From positions 1 to 35,667 of the forward strand of contig JASBSN010000001.1 of assembly GCA_030148915.1 (NCBI GenBank): a stretch of 35,667 bases of DNA, given 5' to 3'. The stretch's first letter is position 1. Every line of letters begins with the position of its first letter. This document shows positions 25,577-34,387 of this stretch, piece by piece. Source of the stretch: Thiogranum sp. Lineage in GTDB: Bacteria; Pseudomonadota; Gammaproteobacteria; DSM-19610. The notes beneath the pieces are model-generated. The model saw nothing but the letters and a program-made list of their open reading frames with translations. It was not told where the DNA came from and made no database searches. The translations under genes were made by a program, and so were the position numbers.

Positions 25577-28123
25577 ATGACAACAGGCCTTTTTTCCCCC
25601 ATGGGGGGCTTGTTTGCCGGCTACACGGGGGCGCCCGGCCGGTATGACGAAATGTGCGCCGCGCCGGGGCAAGTGCGCGGCCATTGGTCGCACCTGGCCA
25701 CGGCGCTGAACGCGCTCGGCGCCGCCGAGCTGCAGCGGTGCCGCGACGACGCCTGGCGCCAGATCCGCGACAACGACGTCACCTTCAACATCTACGGCGA
25801 TCCTCGCGGCATGGGCCGGCCCTGGGAGCTGGATCTTATCCCGCTGCTGATCGGCAGCGAGGAGTGGCAGGTTATCGAGGCCGGGTTGATGCAGCGCGCG
25901 GAGTTGCTCAACCTGGTGCTGAAAGATGTCTACGGCCCACGTCAGTTACTGAACCAGGGGCTGTTGCCGCCGGAGCTGGTCTATGGTCATCCAGGCTTTT
26001 TGCGCCCCTGTGCGGGTTTGCCGCAAGCCACCGGACGCGAACTGCTGTTCTACGCCGCCGACCTGGTACGCGGCGCCGACGGTCGGCTGAAAGTACTCGG
26101 CGATCGCGCCCAGGCGCCATCGGGCGCCGGTTATGCTCTGGAAAACCGCATGGTCGTATCGCGGGTGTTGCCGAGCCTGTTTCGCGATTCCCACGTGCAC
26201 CGCTTGGCGAATTATTTCCGCGCCGTGCGTGCCGCTCTCAACCACCTTTCGCCGCGCCCGGAGGAAGAGGCCAACATTGTCCTGCTGACCCCGGGGCCGG
26301 CCAACGAAGCCTATTTCGAACACGCCTATCTGGCCAGTTATCTGGGTTATACGCTGGTCCAGGGCGGCGATCTGCTGGTGCGCGACGGGCGCGTCTGGCT
26401 CGGCACGCTCGAGGGCTTGCGGCCCGTCGATGTGATCCTGAGACGCATGGACGACAATTACTGCGATCCGGTGGAACTGCGCGAAGACTCGTGCCTGGGC
26501 GTGCCGGGACTGGTCAATGCGGTGCGCTGCGGGCGCGTGGCTGTCGCCAATGCGCTAGGCAGCGGCTGGCTCGAATCGCCGGCCCTGCTGCCGTTTCTGC
26601 CACGCCTTTCACGTCACCTGCTGGGCGAGGATTTGCGTCTGGCTTCGGTGCCGACCTGGTGGTGTGGCGAAAAGCGCGGGCTGAGCCATGTACTGGCCAA
26701 CCTCGAACGCCTGGTGATCAAACCGGTGTACCGCGGCGGCGGTTTGCGCATGCAGTTCGGCGGCGATCTGGGTGCGCTGCAGCGCGCTGAGCTGGAGCGC
26801 TGCATCCGTGCCCGACCGCACCTGTATGTGGGCCAGGAGGCGCAGGCGATGTCCAGCGCCCCGGTCTTGGCCGAGCGCGGTGTCGCGCCGCGCGCGGCGG
26901 TGATGCGCAGTTTTCTGGTCGCCGACGAACACCAGTACCACGCGATGCCGGGCGGCCTGACGCGGGTCTCGGCCGCCGAGGATCAGCACAGCGTAACCAC
27001 CCAGTCGGGGGGCGTCAGCAAGGACACCTGGGTGCTCGCCACCGAACCGGAGAGACACAGCAGTCTGTGGCTGGAAAGCCGCCAGGCGCGCCATGTGTTC
27101 AACAGCAGCGACGAGCTGCCCGGAAGGGTCGCCGATAACCTCTACTGGGTGGGGCGTTATGCCGAAAGGGCCGAGTTCACCAGTCGCCTCCTGCGCCTCG
27201 CCCTGCGGTTTCTGATGACCGGCGAGGACGAAAACGCGACCTGTCTTGAATGCCTGCTGCAGGCGCTCGATCAATTGGCGCCGCCGCTGACAGTGGTGCC
27301 CAGCGGGGCCGCCGCGCAGGCGCGCGAGCACCAACTGCTGCGTTTGATCAGCGAGGACGACCGCCCCGGCGCGCTGGCGCAGACACTCAACGCGCTGTTG
27401 TCATCGGCACGCTCGGTGCGCGACCGGCTCTCCGGCGACACCTGGCGGGTGATTACCGAACTCGGCGAACAGTTGCGCTCGCTGCAGCGCCTCGAGGCGG
27501 CGCAGTTGCTCGATGCCCTCGACGAAATGGATAACCTGGTGCAAGCGTTCTCGGCGTTCTCCGGGCTGATCCAGGAAAACATGACGCGCGGTCGTGGCTG
27601 GCTGTTTCTGGATATGGGGCGGCGTATCGAACGGGCGATACTCACCACCCGTTTGTTGCGTGCGCTCCTGACACCGCCGGCGGCGCGCGGCGAGGAAGAG
27701 ACGCTGCTGGAATCGATGCTCTCGGCGCTCGACAGCCTGATGAGCTACCGCCGTCGCTATCGTCAAGGTGCGCGCGCCGACAACCTGTTGGAGCTGATCG
27801 TTTCCGATGAACGCAATCCGCGCTCGCTGGCGTATCAATTGAGCCGCCTGGAGAAGCGCGTCGGCGCCTTGCCGCGCGAACAGGACAAGGGTATCCGCAG
27901 CGAACTGGTACGCCTGACGCTGGAGGCGGCTACCCTGGTACGCCTGGCCGACGTCGGGCGCCTTGCCGAGGTGTCGCCCGAGAGCGGGCGTCGCGAGGTG
28001 CTGGAGCCCTTCCTGAATGCGCTGGGCGACCGTCTCCCGGCGCTGTCCGAGGCCCTGACCGCGGCCTATTTCCGCGCCGCCGAAACACCCCAACAGTTGG
28101 TCCGCTCGCGGGCGAGAGGCTGA
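25577..28123 (+). CDS. Circularly permuted ATP-grasp fused to alpha-E
   Basis: An 848-residue fusion. Residues 1 to about 505 are a circularly permuted type 2 ATP-grasp (DVTFNIYGDPRG, RPWELDLIP, LKDVYGPRQLL, VLLTPGPANEAYFEH, VIKPVYRGGG). Residues from about 512 are an alpha-E domain, all helical, starting LPGRVADNLYWVGRYAERAE. ATP-grasp enzymes join carboxylates to amines; with alpha-E and transglutaminase partners the family is predicted to synthesise peptides or modify proteins. In many genomes the two parts are separate genes; fused forms also occur. ATG 25577 is preferred; GTG 25565 is possible. Stop and the next ATG are 2 bases apart. Confidence 0.92.
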   Translation: MTTGLFSPMGGLFAGYTGAPGRYDEMCAAPGQVRGHWSHLATALNALGAAELQRCRDDAWRQIRDNDVTFNIYGDPRGMGRPWELDLIPLLIGSEEWQVIEAGLMQRAELLNLVLKDVYGPRQLLNQGLLPPELVYGHPGFLRPCAGLPQATGRELLFYAADLVRGADGRLKVLGDRAQAPSGAGYALENRMVVSRVLPSLFRDSHVHRLANYFRAVRAALNHLSPRPEEEANIVLLTPGPANEAYFEHAYLASYLGYTLVQGGDLLVRDGRVWLGTLEGLRPVDVILRRMDDNYCDPVELREDSCLGVPGLVNAVRCGRVAVANALGSGWLESPALLPFLPRLSRHLLGEDLRLASVPTWWCGEKRGLSHVLANLERLVIKPVYRGGGLRMQFGGDLGALQRAELERCIRARPHLYVGQEAQAMSSAPVLAERGVAPRAAVMRSFLVADEHQYHAMPGGLTRVSAAEDQHSVTTQSGGVSKDTWVLATEPERHSSLWLESRQARHVFNSSDELPGRVADNLYWVGRYAERAEFTSRLLRLALRFLMTGEDENATCLECLLQALDQLAPPLTVVPSGAAAQAREHQLLRLISEDDRPGALAQTLNALLSSARSVRDRLSGDTWRVITELGEQLRSLQRLEAAQLLDALDEMDNLVQAFSAFSGLIQENMTRGRGWLFLDMGRRIERAILTTRLLRALLTPPAARGEEETLLESMLSALDSLMSYRRRYRQGARADNLLELIVSDERNPRSLAYQLSRLEKRVGALPREQDKGIRSELVRLTLEAATLVRLADVGRLAEVSPESGRREVLEPFLNALGDRLPALSEALTAAYFRAAETPQQLVRSRARG

Positions 28124-28125
28124 GC

Positions 28126-29007
28126 ATGCGCTACCAGATCACGCATACCACACGCTATACCTACGATGTGCCCGTTTCGACCTGCCACAACATCGGTCGC
28201 CTGCGCCCGCGTCCGACCCCGCAGCAGACCTGCAACAACAGCCACTTGATCATTGATCCGCCGCCCGCGGTGTGTCACGAGTGGCAGGACATTTACGGCA
28301 ACAACCTGGACTTTTTTTCCATTCAGCAGGCGCACAGCGCCTTGACTGTCACCGCGCGCAGCGAAGTCGACGTGTCGCCGCCGGGCGCGCTGTTGCACGG
28401 CGCGTTCCCCATGCCCTGGGAACAGGTGCGCGACTACCTGCAGGGCGACAGCGCTGATGTGCAGGCATTGGCCGCGCGGCAGTTCGCGCTGGAATCCGAG
28501 TTCGTCGAGTTCAGCGGCGCGGCGGGCGACTACGGCGCCGAGTGCTTCGTCGAGGGTCGGGCGCTGCTGAGCGCGGTGGAAGACCTGATGCGACGCATCC
28601 ATCGTGATTTCACCTACGACCCCGACTTCAGCGAAATCGCCACACCCCTGGAAGAGGTACTGGCCCACCGCAAGGGCGTCTGTCAGGATTTTGCCCACCT
28701 GGCCATCGCCTGCCTGCGCATGCGGGGACTGGCGGCCCGTTATGTCAGCGGGTACCTGGAAACCATCCCCCCGCAGGGGCAGGAGCGCTTGACCGGCTGC
28801 GATGCTTCGCACGCCTGGTTCAGCGTCTACGTGCCCTATCAGGGCTGGGTGGATTTCGATCCTACCAACGATCAGCTACCCGCCGACCGGCACATCACCG
28901 CCGCCTGGGGCCGCGACTACGCCGATACCGCCCCGCTTAAAGGGGTGCTTTTCGGCGGTGGTAGTCAGCACGAACTGGAAGTGGCGGTCGATGTGCTCAG
29001 AATATGA
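28126..29007 (+). CDS. Transglutaminase-like cysteine peptidase family protein
   Basis: A 293-residue protein with a transglutaminase N-domain (RYQITHTTRYTYDVPVS) and core. The triad is complete: Cys186 in GVCQDFAHLAIACLRMRG, His229 in ASHAWFSVY and Asp245 in GWVDFDPTND. No signal peptide, so it acts in the cytoplasm with its neighbours. It is the third member of the amidoligase cluster and could hydrolyse or transfer amide bonds made by the ATP-grasp or DUF2126 enzymes (inference). Start ATG 28126 lies 2 bases after the preceding stop, so translation is coupled. Confidence 0.92.
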   Translation: MRYQITHTTRYTYDVPVSTCHNIGRLRPRPTPQQTCNNSHLIIDPPPAVCHEWQDIYGNNLDFFSIQQAHSALTVTARSEVDVSPPGALLHGAFPMPWEQVRDYLQGDSADVQALAARQFALESEFVEFSGAAGDYGAECFVEGRALLSAVEDLMRRIHRDFTYDPDFSEIATPLEEVLAHRKGVCQDFAHLAIACLRMRGLAARYVSGYLETIPPQGQERLTGCDASHAWFSVYVPYQGWVDFDPTNDQLPADRHITAAWGRDYADTAPLKGVLFGGGSQHELEVAVDVLRI

Positions 29008-29100
29008 AAAGGCGAGATCGTGATAGACTCAAATCCCGGGATAGCGCCGCTACGGAGCGTTCTCCCGACGTATTAACTGTGAGCTAAAGGAGCGGCAAGT

Positions 29101-29490
29101 ATGTATGGATTCACGGCGAAAGTAAGCGATGATTTTGACACTGCGGTAGAACGCGTCACCGCCGCGTTGCAGGAGGAAGGCTTCGGTGTTCTGACCGAGA
29201 TCGACGTCAAGGCGACGCTGAAGAAAAAGCTGGATATCGATCAGCGCCCCTACAAAATTCTCGGTGCCTGCAACCCGAAGCTCGCCCACCAGGCACTGGA
29301 GGCGGAACCCGATATCGGCCTGCTGCTGCCCTGCAATGTGGTCGTGCGGGAAGCGCAAGACGGCTCGGTGGTGGTCGGTTTCATGGATCCGGCCGCCGTA
29401 CTGGGGCTGGTCGAGCGTCCGGAACTGAAAACCCTGGGTGCGGAGGTGCGCAGCCGGTTGGAGCGCGTGCGAGACGCTATAGCGGGGTAA
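29101..29490 (+). CDS. DUF302 family protein
   Basis: A 129-residue cytoplasmic protein that is almost entirely one DUF302 domain: [26 protein letters not shown] in short, [27 protein letters not shown] and [13 protein letters not shown]. The cysteines in GACNP and LLPCN are typical. Function is unknown; relatives are often near redox or sulfur genes. ATG 29101 follows AAAGGAG by 8 bases. It lies 93 bases after the amidoligase cluster, so a separate promoter is possible. Confidence 0.88.
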   Translation: MYGFTAKVSDDFDTAVERVTAALQEEGFGVLTEIDVKATLKKKLDIDQRPYKILGACNPKLAHQALEAEPDIGLLLPCNVVVREAQDGSVVVGFMDPAAVLGLVERPELKTLGAEVRSRLERVRDAIAG

Positions 29491-29515
29491 AGCCCGTGGC
29501 GCGGATCCGTGCTGC

Positions 29516-29535
29516 GACAAGGTGCTCACCTTGTC
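29516..29535. repeat. Inverted repeat after the DUF302 gene
   Basis: GACAAGGTG, CT, CACCTTGTC: 9-base perfect arms, 26 bases after the DUF302 stop. A T-rich stretch (GGGTTTTCGTTTT) begins 12 bases later, so it may be a terminator, or an operator. Confidence 0.5.
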
Positions 29536-29761
29536 TAGCGGAATCTGGGTTTTCGTTTTGCTCGAAGCGCTGCTGACCCACGAAGGGGAAGAACAGCGCC
29601 GGGCCCATGGCAAGTTGGACTAACAGCACGCGACCGGTTCGCGAGGCGTAGGATTTTCATATCCGGCGCTACACCCCCGGGTAGTCGTGGGTCGCGCCAT
29701 GGCCGCCGGTCTGCTTGTGCAGCGACACTCACTCCCGGCTTCGCAAGTATGGCCCACGTGC

Positions 29762-29777
29762 GGTGCAAAGATGCACC
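29762..29777. repeat. Small hairpin in non-coding stretch
   Basis: GGTGCA, AAGA, TGCACC: a perfect 6-base-pair stem with a four-base loop, about 155 bases before the isomerase ATG. Confidence 0.35.
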
Positions 29778-29931
29778 ACAATGGGCCGGCGCGTCGTGCG
29801 GCAATCTCTTCTGAAATTAACTATGTGGGAGAAAACATGCGATTAACTCCGTAAAAAGAGACTGGCATGTTCGTTGCTGTGGCTAAGCGTAGAGTGCCTG
29901 ACCGCGGCGGTCGCGTTGGGGCGTGATATTC

Positions 29932-30801
29932 ATGGAACTGCTGCTGTGCAAGACCCTGTGGGGCCACACCGGCTCGCTCGATGAGGCGGTGCACGCTGCG
30001 CTGGCGGCCGGTTTTGCAGGCATAGAGGCGCCGCTTCCGGCGGGCAGCGTAGAGCTCGAGCGCTTTGGCGGGTTGCTCGACGCGCACGGTCTGATGTGGA
30101 TTCAGGAGATCTGTACAGCGGGCAGCTATGTGCCGAACCGGCACGCCGGGGTTAGCGAACACCTTCAGGATCTCGAGTCACAGTTGTATCGCGCTCGGGA
30201 CGTCGGTGCACGCTTCGCCAATGTCTTGGGCGGTTGCGACGCCTGGGACATCGAGCGCAGTGTGCGTTTTTTTGCCGAGGCACAGGAGATCTCTGCACGC
30301 CTTGGGGTTATCTGCAGTTTCGAGACGCACCGTGGTCGCAGTTTCTTTACACCCTGGAACACGGTGAAAATCCTTGACCGATTGCCGGAACTTAAAGTGA
30401 CCTGTGATTTCAGCCATTGGACAGTGGTCTGCGAAAGACTCATGGACAGCGAATGGGAGGCTATCCTGCGCGTGGCGCAACAAGCGCACCATATCCATGG
30501 CCGCGTCGGCTACGACCAGGGTCCGCAAGTGCCGCACCCCGGAGCTCCCGAGTATGCCGAGGCACTTGTTTCCCACCAGCGTTGCTGGGAAGCGGTTTGG
30601 GCAGCACAACACCAACGCGGCTACACCCACACTACCATGACGCCGGAGTTCGGCCCGGACGGCTATTTACACACGCTGCCCTTTACGGGCGCGCCAGTGG
30701 CCGACCTGTGGACACTTAATCGCTGGATCGCGACGACCGAAGCGGCTCACTTCGCAAGGTACTCCCGCCCGACGGCGGCGATCCAGGCCGGGCGAGGATG
30801 A
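29932..30801 (+). CDS. Sugar phosphate isomerase/epimerase-like TIM barrel
   Basis: A 289-residue cytoplasmic protein of the xylose-isomerase-like AP_endonuc_2 family. Metal ligands expected of the barrel are visible in order: Glu in CSFETHRGR, Asp and His in CDFSHW, His in HIHGRVG, and Glu in TPEFGPDGY. The substrate cannot be read from sequence; relatives act on sugars, inositols and hydroxypyruvate-type compounds. ATG 29932 is used; a GTG at 29923 gives three more residues. Its stop is 4 bases before the desaturase start, so the two are one operon, which points to a shared but unknown pathway. Confidence 0.82.
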   Translation: MELLLCKTLWGHTGSLDEAVHAALAAGFAGIEAPLPAGSVELERFGGLLDAHGLMWIQEICTAGSYVPNRHAGVSEHLQDLESQLYRARDVGARFANVLGGCDAWDIERSVRFFAEAQEISARLGVICSFETHRGRSFFTPWNTVKILDRLPELKVTCDFSHWTVVCERLMDSEWEAILRVAQQAHHIHGRVGYDQGPQVPHPGAPEYAEALVSHQRCWEAVWAAQHQRGYTHTTMTPEFGPDGYLHTLPFTGAPVADLWTLNRWIATTEAAHFARYSRPTAAIQAGRG

Positions 30802-30805
30802 TGCT

Positions 30806-31825
30806 ATGTCGCTCGCACGTCGCTATCTGAAAGACCCCTCGGGCCTCTGGTACGACATAGTGGCGCTGAGTTACATCGCGCTGAGTTACTTCGGCGGCTG
30901 GTGGCTGATGAGCCAGGCGCATTGGGCGCTGAACCTGGCCGGCTCGCTGGCCTGCGCACACGGCATGGTCATCGCCGCCTACCTGATCCACGATTGCGCG
31001 CACAACAGTCTGTTTCGGCAGGTGGAGCACAATGCCCGTCTGGGCAGGGCGCTCAACTGGATCACCGGTGCCTGTTACGGTCGCTACGAAGATCTGCGTT
31101 ACAAGCACATGCGCCACCACGTCGACAACGCAGATCCGCTGATTTTCGACTACCGCGCTGCGCTGCGGCGCCATCCGTGGCTGGCGCGCGGTGTTGTTGC
31201 GCTGGAGTGGGCATACGTACCGGCCGTCGAATTGTTAATGCACGCCATGCTGCTGGGGGCGCCGTTTGTATATCGCTCGAAGCGTGACCAGCGTGGCTAC
31301 CTGCTGCGCGTAGTGCTAGTGCGAGGCGCCCTGTTTGCGGCCTTGTGGTGGTGGAGTCCACGGGCGCTGGCCGGTTATGCTCTCGCCTATTTACTGCTGT
31401 TAACGGTGCTGCGTTTCATGGACAGCTATCAGCACAGCTATGATATTCTGTTCAACCTCGAGGATCCCGCGGCGCTATTCCCGCACAAGGGCGATCGGGA
31501 TTACGAGGAACACCATACTTATTCCAACTTTCTCTCTTCGCGCTGGCCGTGGCTGAATTTGATGGTACTGAATTTCAGCTATCATAACGCTCATCACGCG
31601 CGACCGATCGAGCCCTGGTATCGTCTGCCGGCGCTGCACCGCGAGTTGTACGCCGAGACGCCTTGTACACAGGAAATCGGTCTGCGCGAGCAATGGGTGA
31701 GCTTTCACCGCAATCGGCTGGCGCGAATTTACGGCGACGGTTACGCAGAGGCGGACGTCCGGCGGGCAATGCGACAGGGCGATGCGCTCGGGGCTAACGG
31801 CGTTAATTTTCTTACTGCGTTCTGA
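30806..31825 (+). CDS. Membrane fatty acid desaturase
   Basis: A 339-residue integral membrane di-iron enzyme. The three histidine boxes are present: HDCAHN (62-67), HMRHH (101-105) and HNAHH (260-264), plus EEHHTYSN (about 235-241). Hydrophobic segments near 20-60, 130-155 and 165-200 give the usual four helices. It should introduce a double bond (or hydroxylate) a fatty acyl or related lipid such as a carotenoid, using oxygen; position and substrate are unknown. GAGG lies 9 bases before ATG 30806. Co-transcribed with the isomerase-like gene. Confidence 0.9.
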   Translation: MSLARRYLKDPSGLWYDIVALSYIALSYFGGWWLMSQAHWALNLAGSLACAHGMVIAAYLIHDCAHNSLFRQVEHNARLGRALNWITGACYGRYEDLRYKHMRHHVDNADPLIFDYRAALRRHPWLARGVVALEWAYVPAVELLMHAMLLGAPFVYRSKRDQRGYLLRVVLVRGALFAALWWWSPRALAGYALAYLLLLTVLRFMDSYQHSYDILFNLEDPAALFPHKGDRDYEEHHTYSNFLSSRWPWLNLMVLNFSYHNAHHARPIEPWYRLPALHRELYAETPCTQEIGLREQWVSFHRNRLARIYGDGYAEADVRRAMRQGDALGANGVNFLTAF

Positions 31826-31872
31826 AACCGACTATGCCTTATCATGCGGCGGTCCGAGCGTCCGCGCGGCTA

Positions 31873-32949
31873 TCATATCCAGCGCTTGCGGCGAAACCAC
31901 ACCAACATGACGCTCACCACGATGAGAATCAGCAGCCATACCAGCGGGTAGCCGAAATACCATTTCAGTTCGGGCATCGCCCAGGGGCTGTGCTCGTTAT
32001 TGCCGAAATTCATACCGTAGATGCCGGTGATGAAAGTCAGCGGCATGAAGATGGTCGCGATTAGCGTCAGTACGCGCATCACGTCGTTGAGCCGCATGCT
32101 GGCGCTGGACATGTAAATATCGAGCAGGCTGGCGCTCATGTCACGGTAGGATTCCACCAGGTCCATGATCTGCACGGTGTGGTCGTAGCAGTCGCGCAGG
32201 TAGAGGCGGGTGTGTTCGGTGATCCACTCCTCGCCGTCGCGCAGGAGCCGGCTGACGACTTCGCGTTGCGGCCACAGACTGCGGCGCAGAAAAATCATGT
32301 TGCGTTTCACTTCGTGGATTTGATTGAGCGCGTCTCTATCCGGCGATGACACGACCGATTCCTCGAGCAGCTCGATGCGCACGCCCAAATGTTCCAGTAC
32401 CGGAAAGGCCTGGTCGATGATCAGATCGATGACTGAATAGAACAGGTAGTCGATACCTTGCTGGCGCACCTTTGTGCCGGCGACCTGGAGACGCTTGAGT
32501 ATCGACTCGAAGGCCTCGTCTTCACACGGGCTGAAGGTCACCAGATAGCGCTCGTGCAGAAAGATACTGATCTGGTGCAGCGAAATGCGCCCCTGGTCGA
32601 CGACCGGCAGGTGCATGACAACAAACAACTGTCCCTCATACGGCTCATGCTTCGGGCGTTGCCCACCATTTAGCACGTCCTCCAGGGCCAGCGGGTGCAA
32701 CTCCAGCGCTTGGCCAAGGTCGCTCATGAACTGCGCGGTCGGCCGGCCCTGGACCCGCACCCAGGTGACGCTCTGCTGACCGATGGCCGCTTTGCAGCGC
32801 GCGGCATCTACTCCGGGTTCGATGCTGAGTTCCGCCGCGGTGTAATCGATCAGGGTAATCTGCGCCTCGGGCTGATCGCCGTCGGTGCCGGAGAGCAGGG
32901 TGCCCGGTGGGGTGCCGGGCGGGTGGTAACGTTTGGGAAACAGCGCCAT
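31873..32949 (-). CDS. corA: CorA-family magnesium/divalent metal transporter
   Basis: A 358-residue inner-membrane channel for Mg2+ (or Co2+/Ni2+). The long cytoplasmic N-terminal domain (to about 290) has the CorA pattern LALEDVLNGGQRPKHEPYE and a helical stalk (VKRNMIFLRRSLWPQREVV); two TM helices close the protein, with the signature YGMNF at the end of the first, and a basic tail RRKRW. Length fits CorA. ATG 32949 has little ribosome site. It is converging with the desaturase gene and follows the VOC-like gene by 39 bases on the same strand. Confidence 0.93.
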   Translation of the reverse strand: MALFPKRYHPPGTPPGTLLSGTDGDQPEAQITLIDYTAAELSIEPGVDAARCKAAIGQQSVTWVRVQGRPTAQFMSDLGQALELHPLALEDVLNGGQRPKHEPYEGQLFVVMHLPVVDQGRISLHQISIFLHERYLVTFSPCEDEAFESILKRLQVAGTKVRQQGIDYLFYSVIDLIIDQAFPVLEHLGVRIELLEESVVSSPDRDALNQIHEVKRNMIFLRRSLWPQREVVSRLLRDGEEWITEHTRLYLRDCYDHTVQIMDLVESYRDMSASLLDIYMSSASMRLNDVMRVLTLIATIFMPLTFITGIYGMNFGNNEHSPWAMPELKWYFGYPLVWLLILIVVSVMLVWFRRKRWI

Positions 32950-32988
32950 AACAGTGTTCCGCGGATTAAAAAGGGCAGGTTCGCTAGG

Positions 32989-34227
32989 TCAGTCGACCTG
33001 AGATTGTGCCTGTAGTTCCAGTAACTCTTCCTCCTGGCCCGCGGCGTGGGTCAGTTGCGCCACATTTTCCTTGGCGAAGAAACCGTCGAACTCACCGAAG
33101 CGCTGCACGTACTCGATAATCAGCGAGGAGTGCTCGGAGGCACTGGAGAAAATCTGTTTCAGGCCCTGTTCTTTCGATCCGATCACATCGAGCAGAAAAT
33201 CGCGGCCCTGCGCGGCGATCTGACTGACCACGTGGTCGATATTTTCCCGTCCGTCGGTTTCTCCGTCACGAACCGCCAGGGCGATATGGTGTAGCCGCGG
33301 CCCGTAGTTGCGCACGAACGTCTCGGTGGGCGAGGGCAGTTGCTCCAGATGATTGACGAAATAGGGGGTGTTGTTGGCGGTGAACACCTTGGCTGGGCTG
33401 CGCGTCTCGTCGCGCTGGTGGACATTCTTGGTGACGTTGGTCGAGGAGTTCTGATCCTTGATGTCGTAAGAACCCCAGTAGTAGTAGCTCGACAGGGACA
33501 GCCACTCGAGGATGGCGACTTCGCGGTTCTGGCAGTATACGCGCGTCGCCAAGTGATCGATGGGCAGAATCAGATCGTCAATGCGCAGGGTGCGCTGGAG
33601 ATCCTTGGCGGCCTGGTAGACGGACTGAATATCGGGCCGTATTTCACTCAGACCCAGGGCGTAAACGCGCGGGTCGGCGTGCGCACGCTCGATGTAGGCG
33701 ACGATGTTGTGTGTGTAGGGCGAGGGTTTGCTCACGGCGAGATTGCCGGGCAGCTCCAGTTTACGGATCTGCTCCTGGGAGAAAAAGCGAAAGCCGCGCG
33801 CCTGCTGGCACTCCACCACGCTGTGCAGATTGTCGACGCGCAGAATTTCACCCATGTAGCGGCTGTTGGGCTTGCACGCGCCTATCGGGTAGACCTCGTT
33901 GAGGCTGCGGAAGATGCCACGGATATTCGCGTCCTTGACTTCACGCACCAGGAAGTCCGGCGCATCCGTGTCCACGCGCAGGACATGGGTCCAGTGGTGT
34001 TCACTCTCCAGCGTGACCAGATAGTGGTAGGGCGTCATCAGCGCCAGCTCGCCGATGTAGCGGATCGAGTGGCCGGGGTCGACGGTGATCATGATGGCAT
34101 CGATTTCGTCGATCATGCCGGTCAACCCGGTCTGGTCGCGCTCTTGTAGCAGGCGCTGCAGGTAATCCTCGAAAAATGCCGAGTTCTGTTTGTCTCCCTG
34201 ACGGGGAAAAGCGGTGGATGGGTTCAT
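32989..34227 (-). CDS. VOC-fold protein, distantly like 4-hydroxyphenylpyruvate dioxygenase
   Basis: A 412-residue cytoplasmic protein I do not firmly recognise. The second half looks like a vicinal-oxygen-chelate module: RLHHIALAVRDGE, about 75 residues on SSLIIEYVQRFGEFDGFF, then NVAQLT, reminiscent of the HPPD iron site (His, then Glu in a beta strand before a final helix). An earlier DHLATRVYCQNREVAILEWL could hold another ligand. The first 200 residues (DEIDAIMITVDPGHSIRYIGEL, YMGEILRVDN) have no assignment. ATG 34227 is chosen over a TTG at 34236. It precedes corA by 39 bases. Confidence 0.6.
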   Translation of the reverse strand: MNPSTAFPRQGDKQNSAFFEDYLQRLLQERDQTGLTGMIDEIDAIMITVDPGHSIRYIGELALMTPYHYLVTLESEHHWTHVLRVDTDAPDFLVREVKDANIRGIFRSLNEVYPIGACKPNSRYMGEILRVDNLHSVVECQQARGFRFFSQEQIRKLELPGNLAVSKPSPYTHNIVAYIERAHADPRVYALGLSEIRPDIQSVYQAAKDLQRTLRIDDLILPIDHLATRVYCQNREVAILEWLSLSSYYYWGSYDIKDQNSSTNVTKNVHQRDETRSPAKVFTANNTPYFVNHLEQLPSPTETFVRNYGPRLHHIALAVRDGETDGRENIDHVVSQIAAQGRDFLLDVIGSKEQGLKQIFSSASEHSSLIIEYVQRFGEFDGFFAKENVAQLTHAAGQEEELLELQAQSQVD

Positions 34228-34387
34228 AGTCGTCAAGATTAGCAGTAAACCGGGTGTGTTGTGTAGATGCGCGGCGCTATTGTCCGATGTCCAATCTTAC
34301 GTTGACTGTCAGGCGCGGGTCGATCAAGCTTACAGCGACGGTGATCACTGGACGCGCATGGCGATCCTTAATTCGGCGCGTAGCGGC

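Larger units (their letters stand above)
29491..29931. other. Non-coding stretch of 441 bases
   Basis: No credible gene on either strand; an 89-codon minus-strand frame (29804-29535) has low-complexity, arginine-rich content and no ribosome site. It holds two perfect hairpins (29516-29535 and 29762-29777). A promoter for the isomerase-desaturase pair must lie here but I cannot point to it, and I see no tRNA or known RNA. Confidence 0.5.

Noticed and set aside
25654-26790. 378-codon plus-strand frame
   Set aside because: Out-of-frame shadow of the ATP-grasp gene with strongly skewed arginine and alanine content.
29535-29804. 89-codon minus-strand frame in the non-coding stretch
   Set aside because: No ribosome site, odd composition, no family resemblance.
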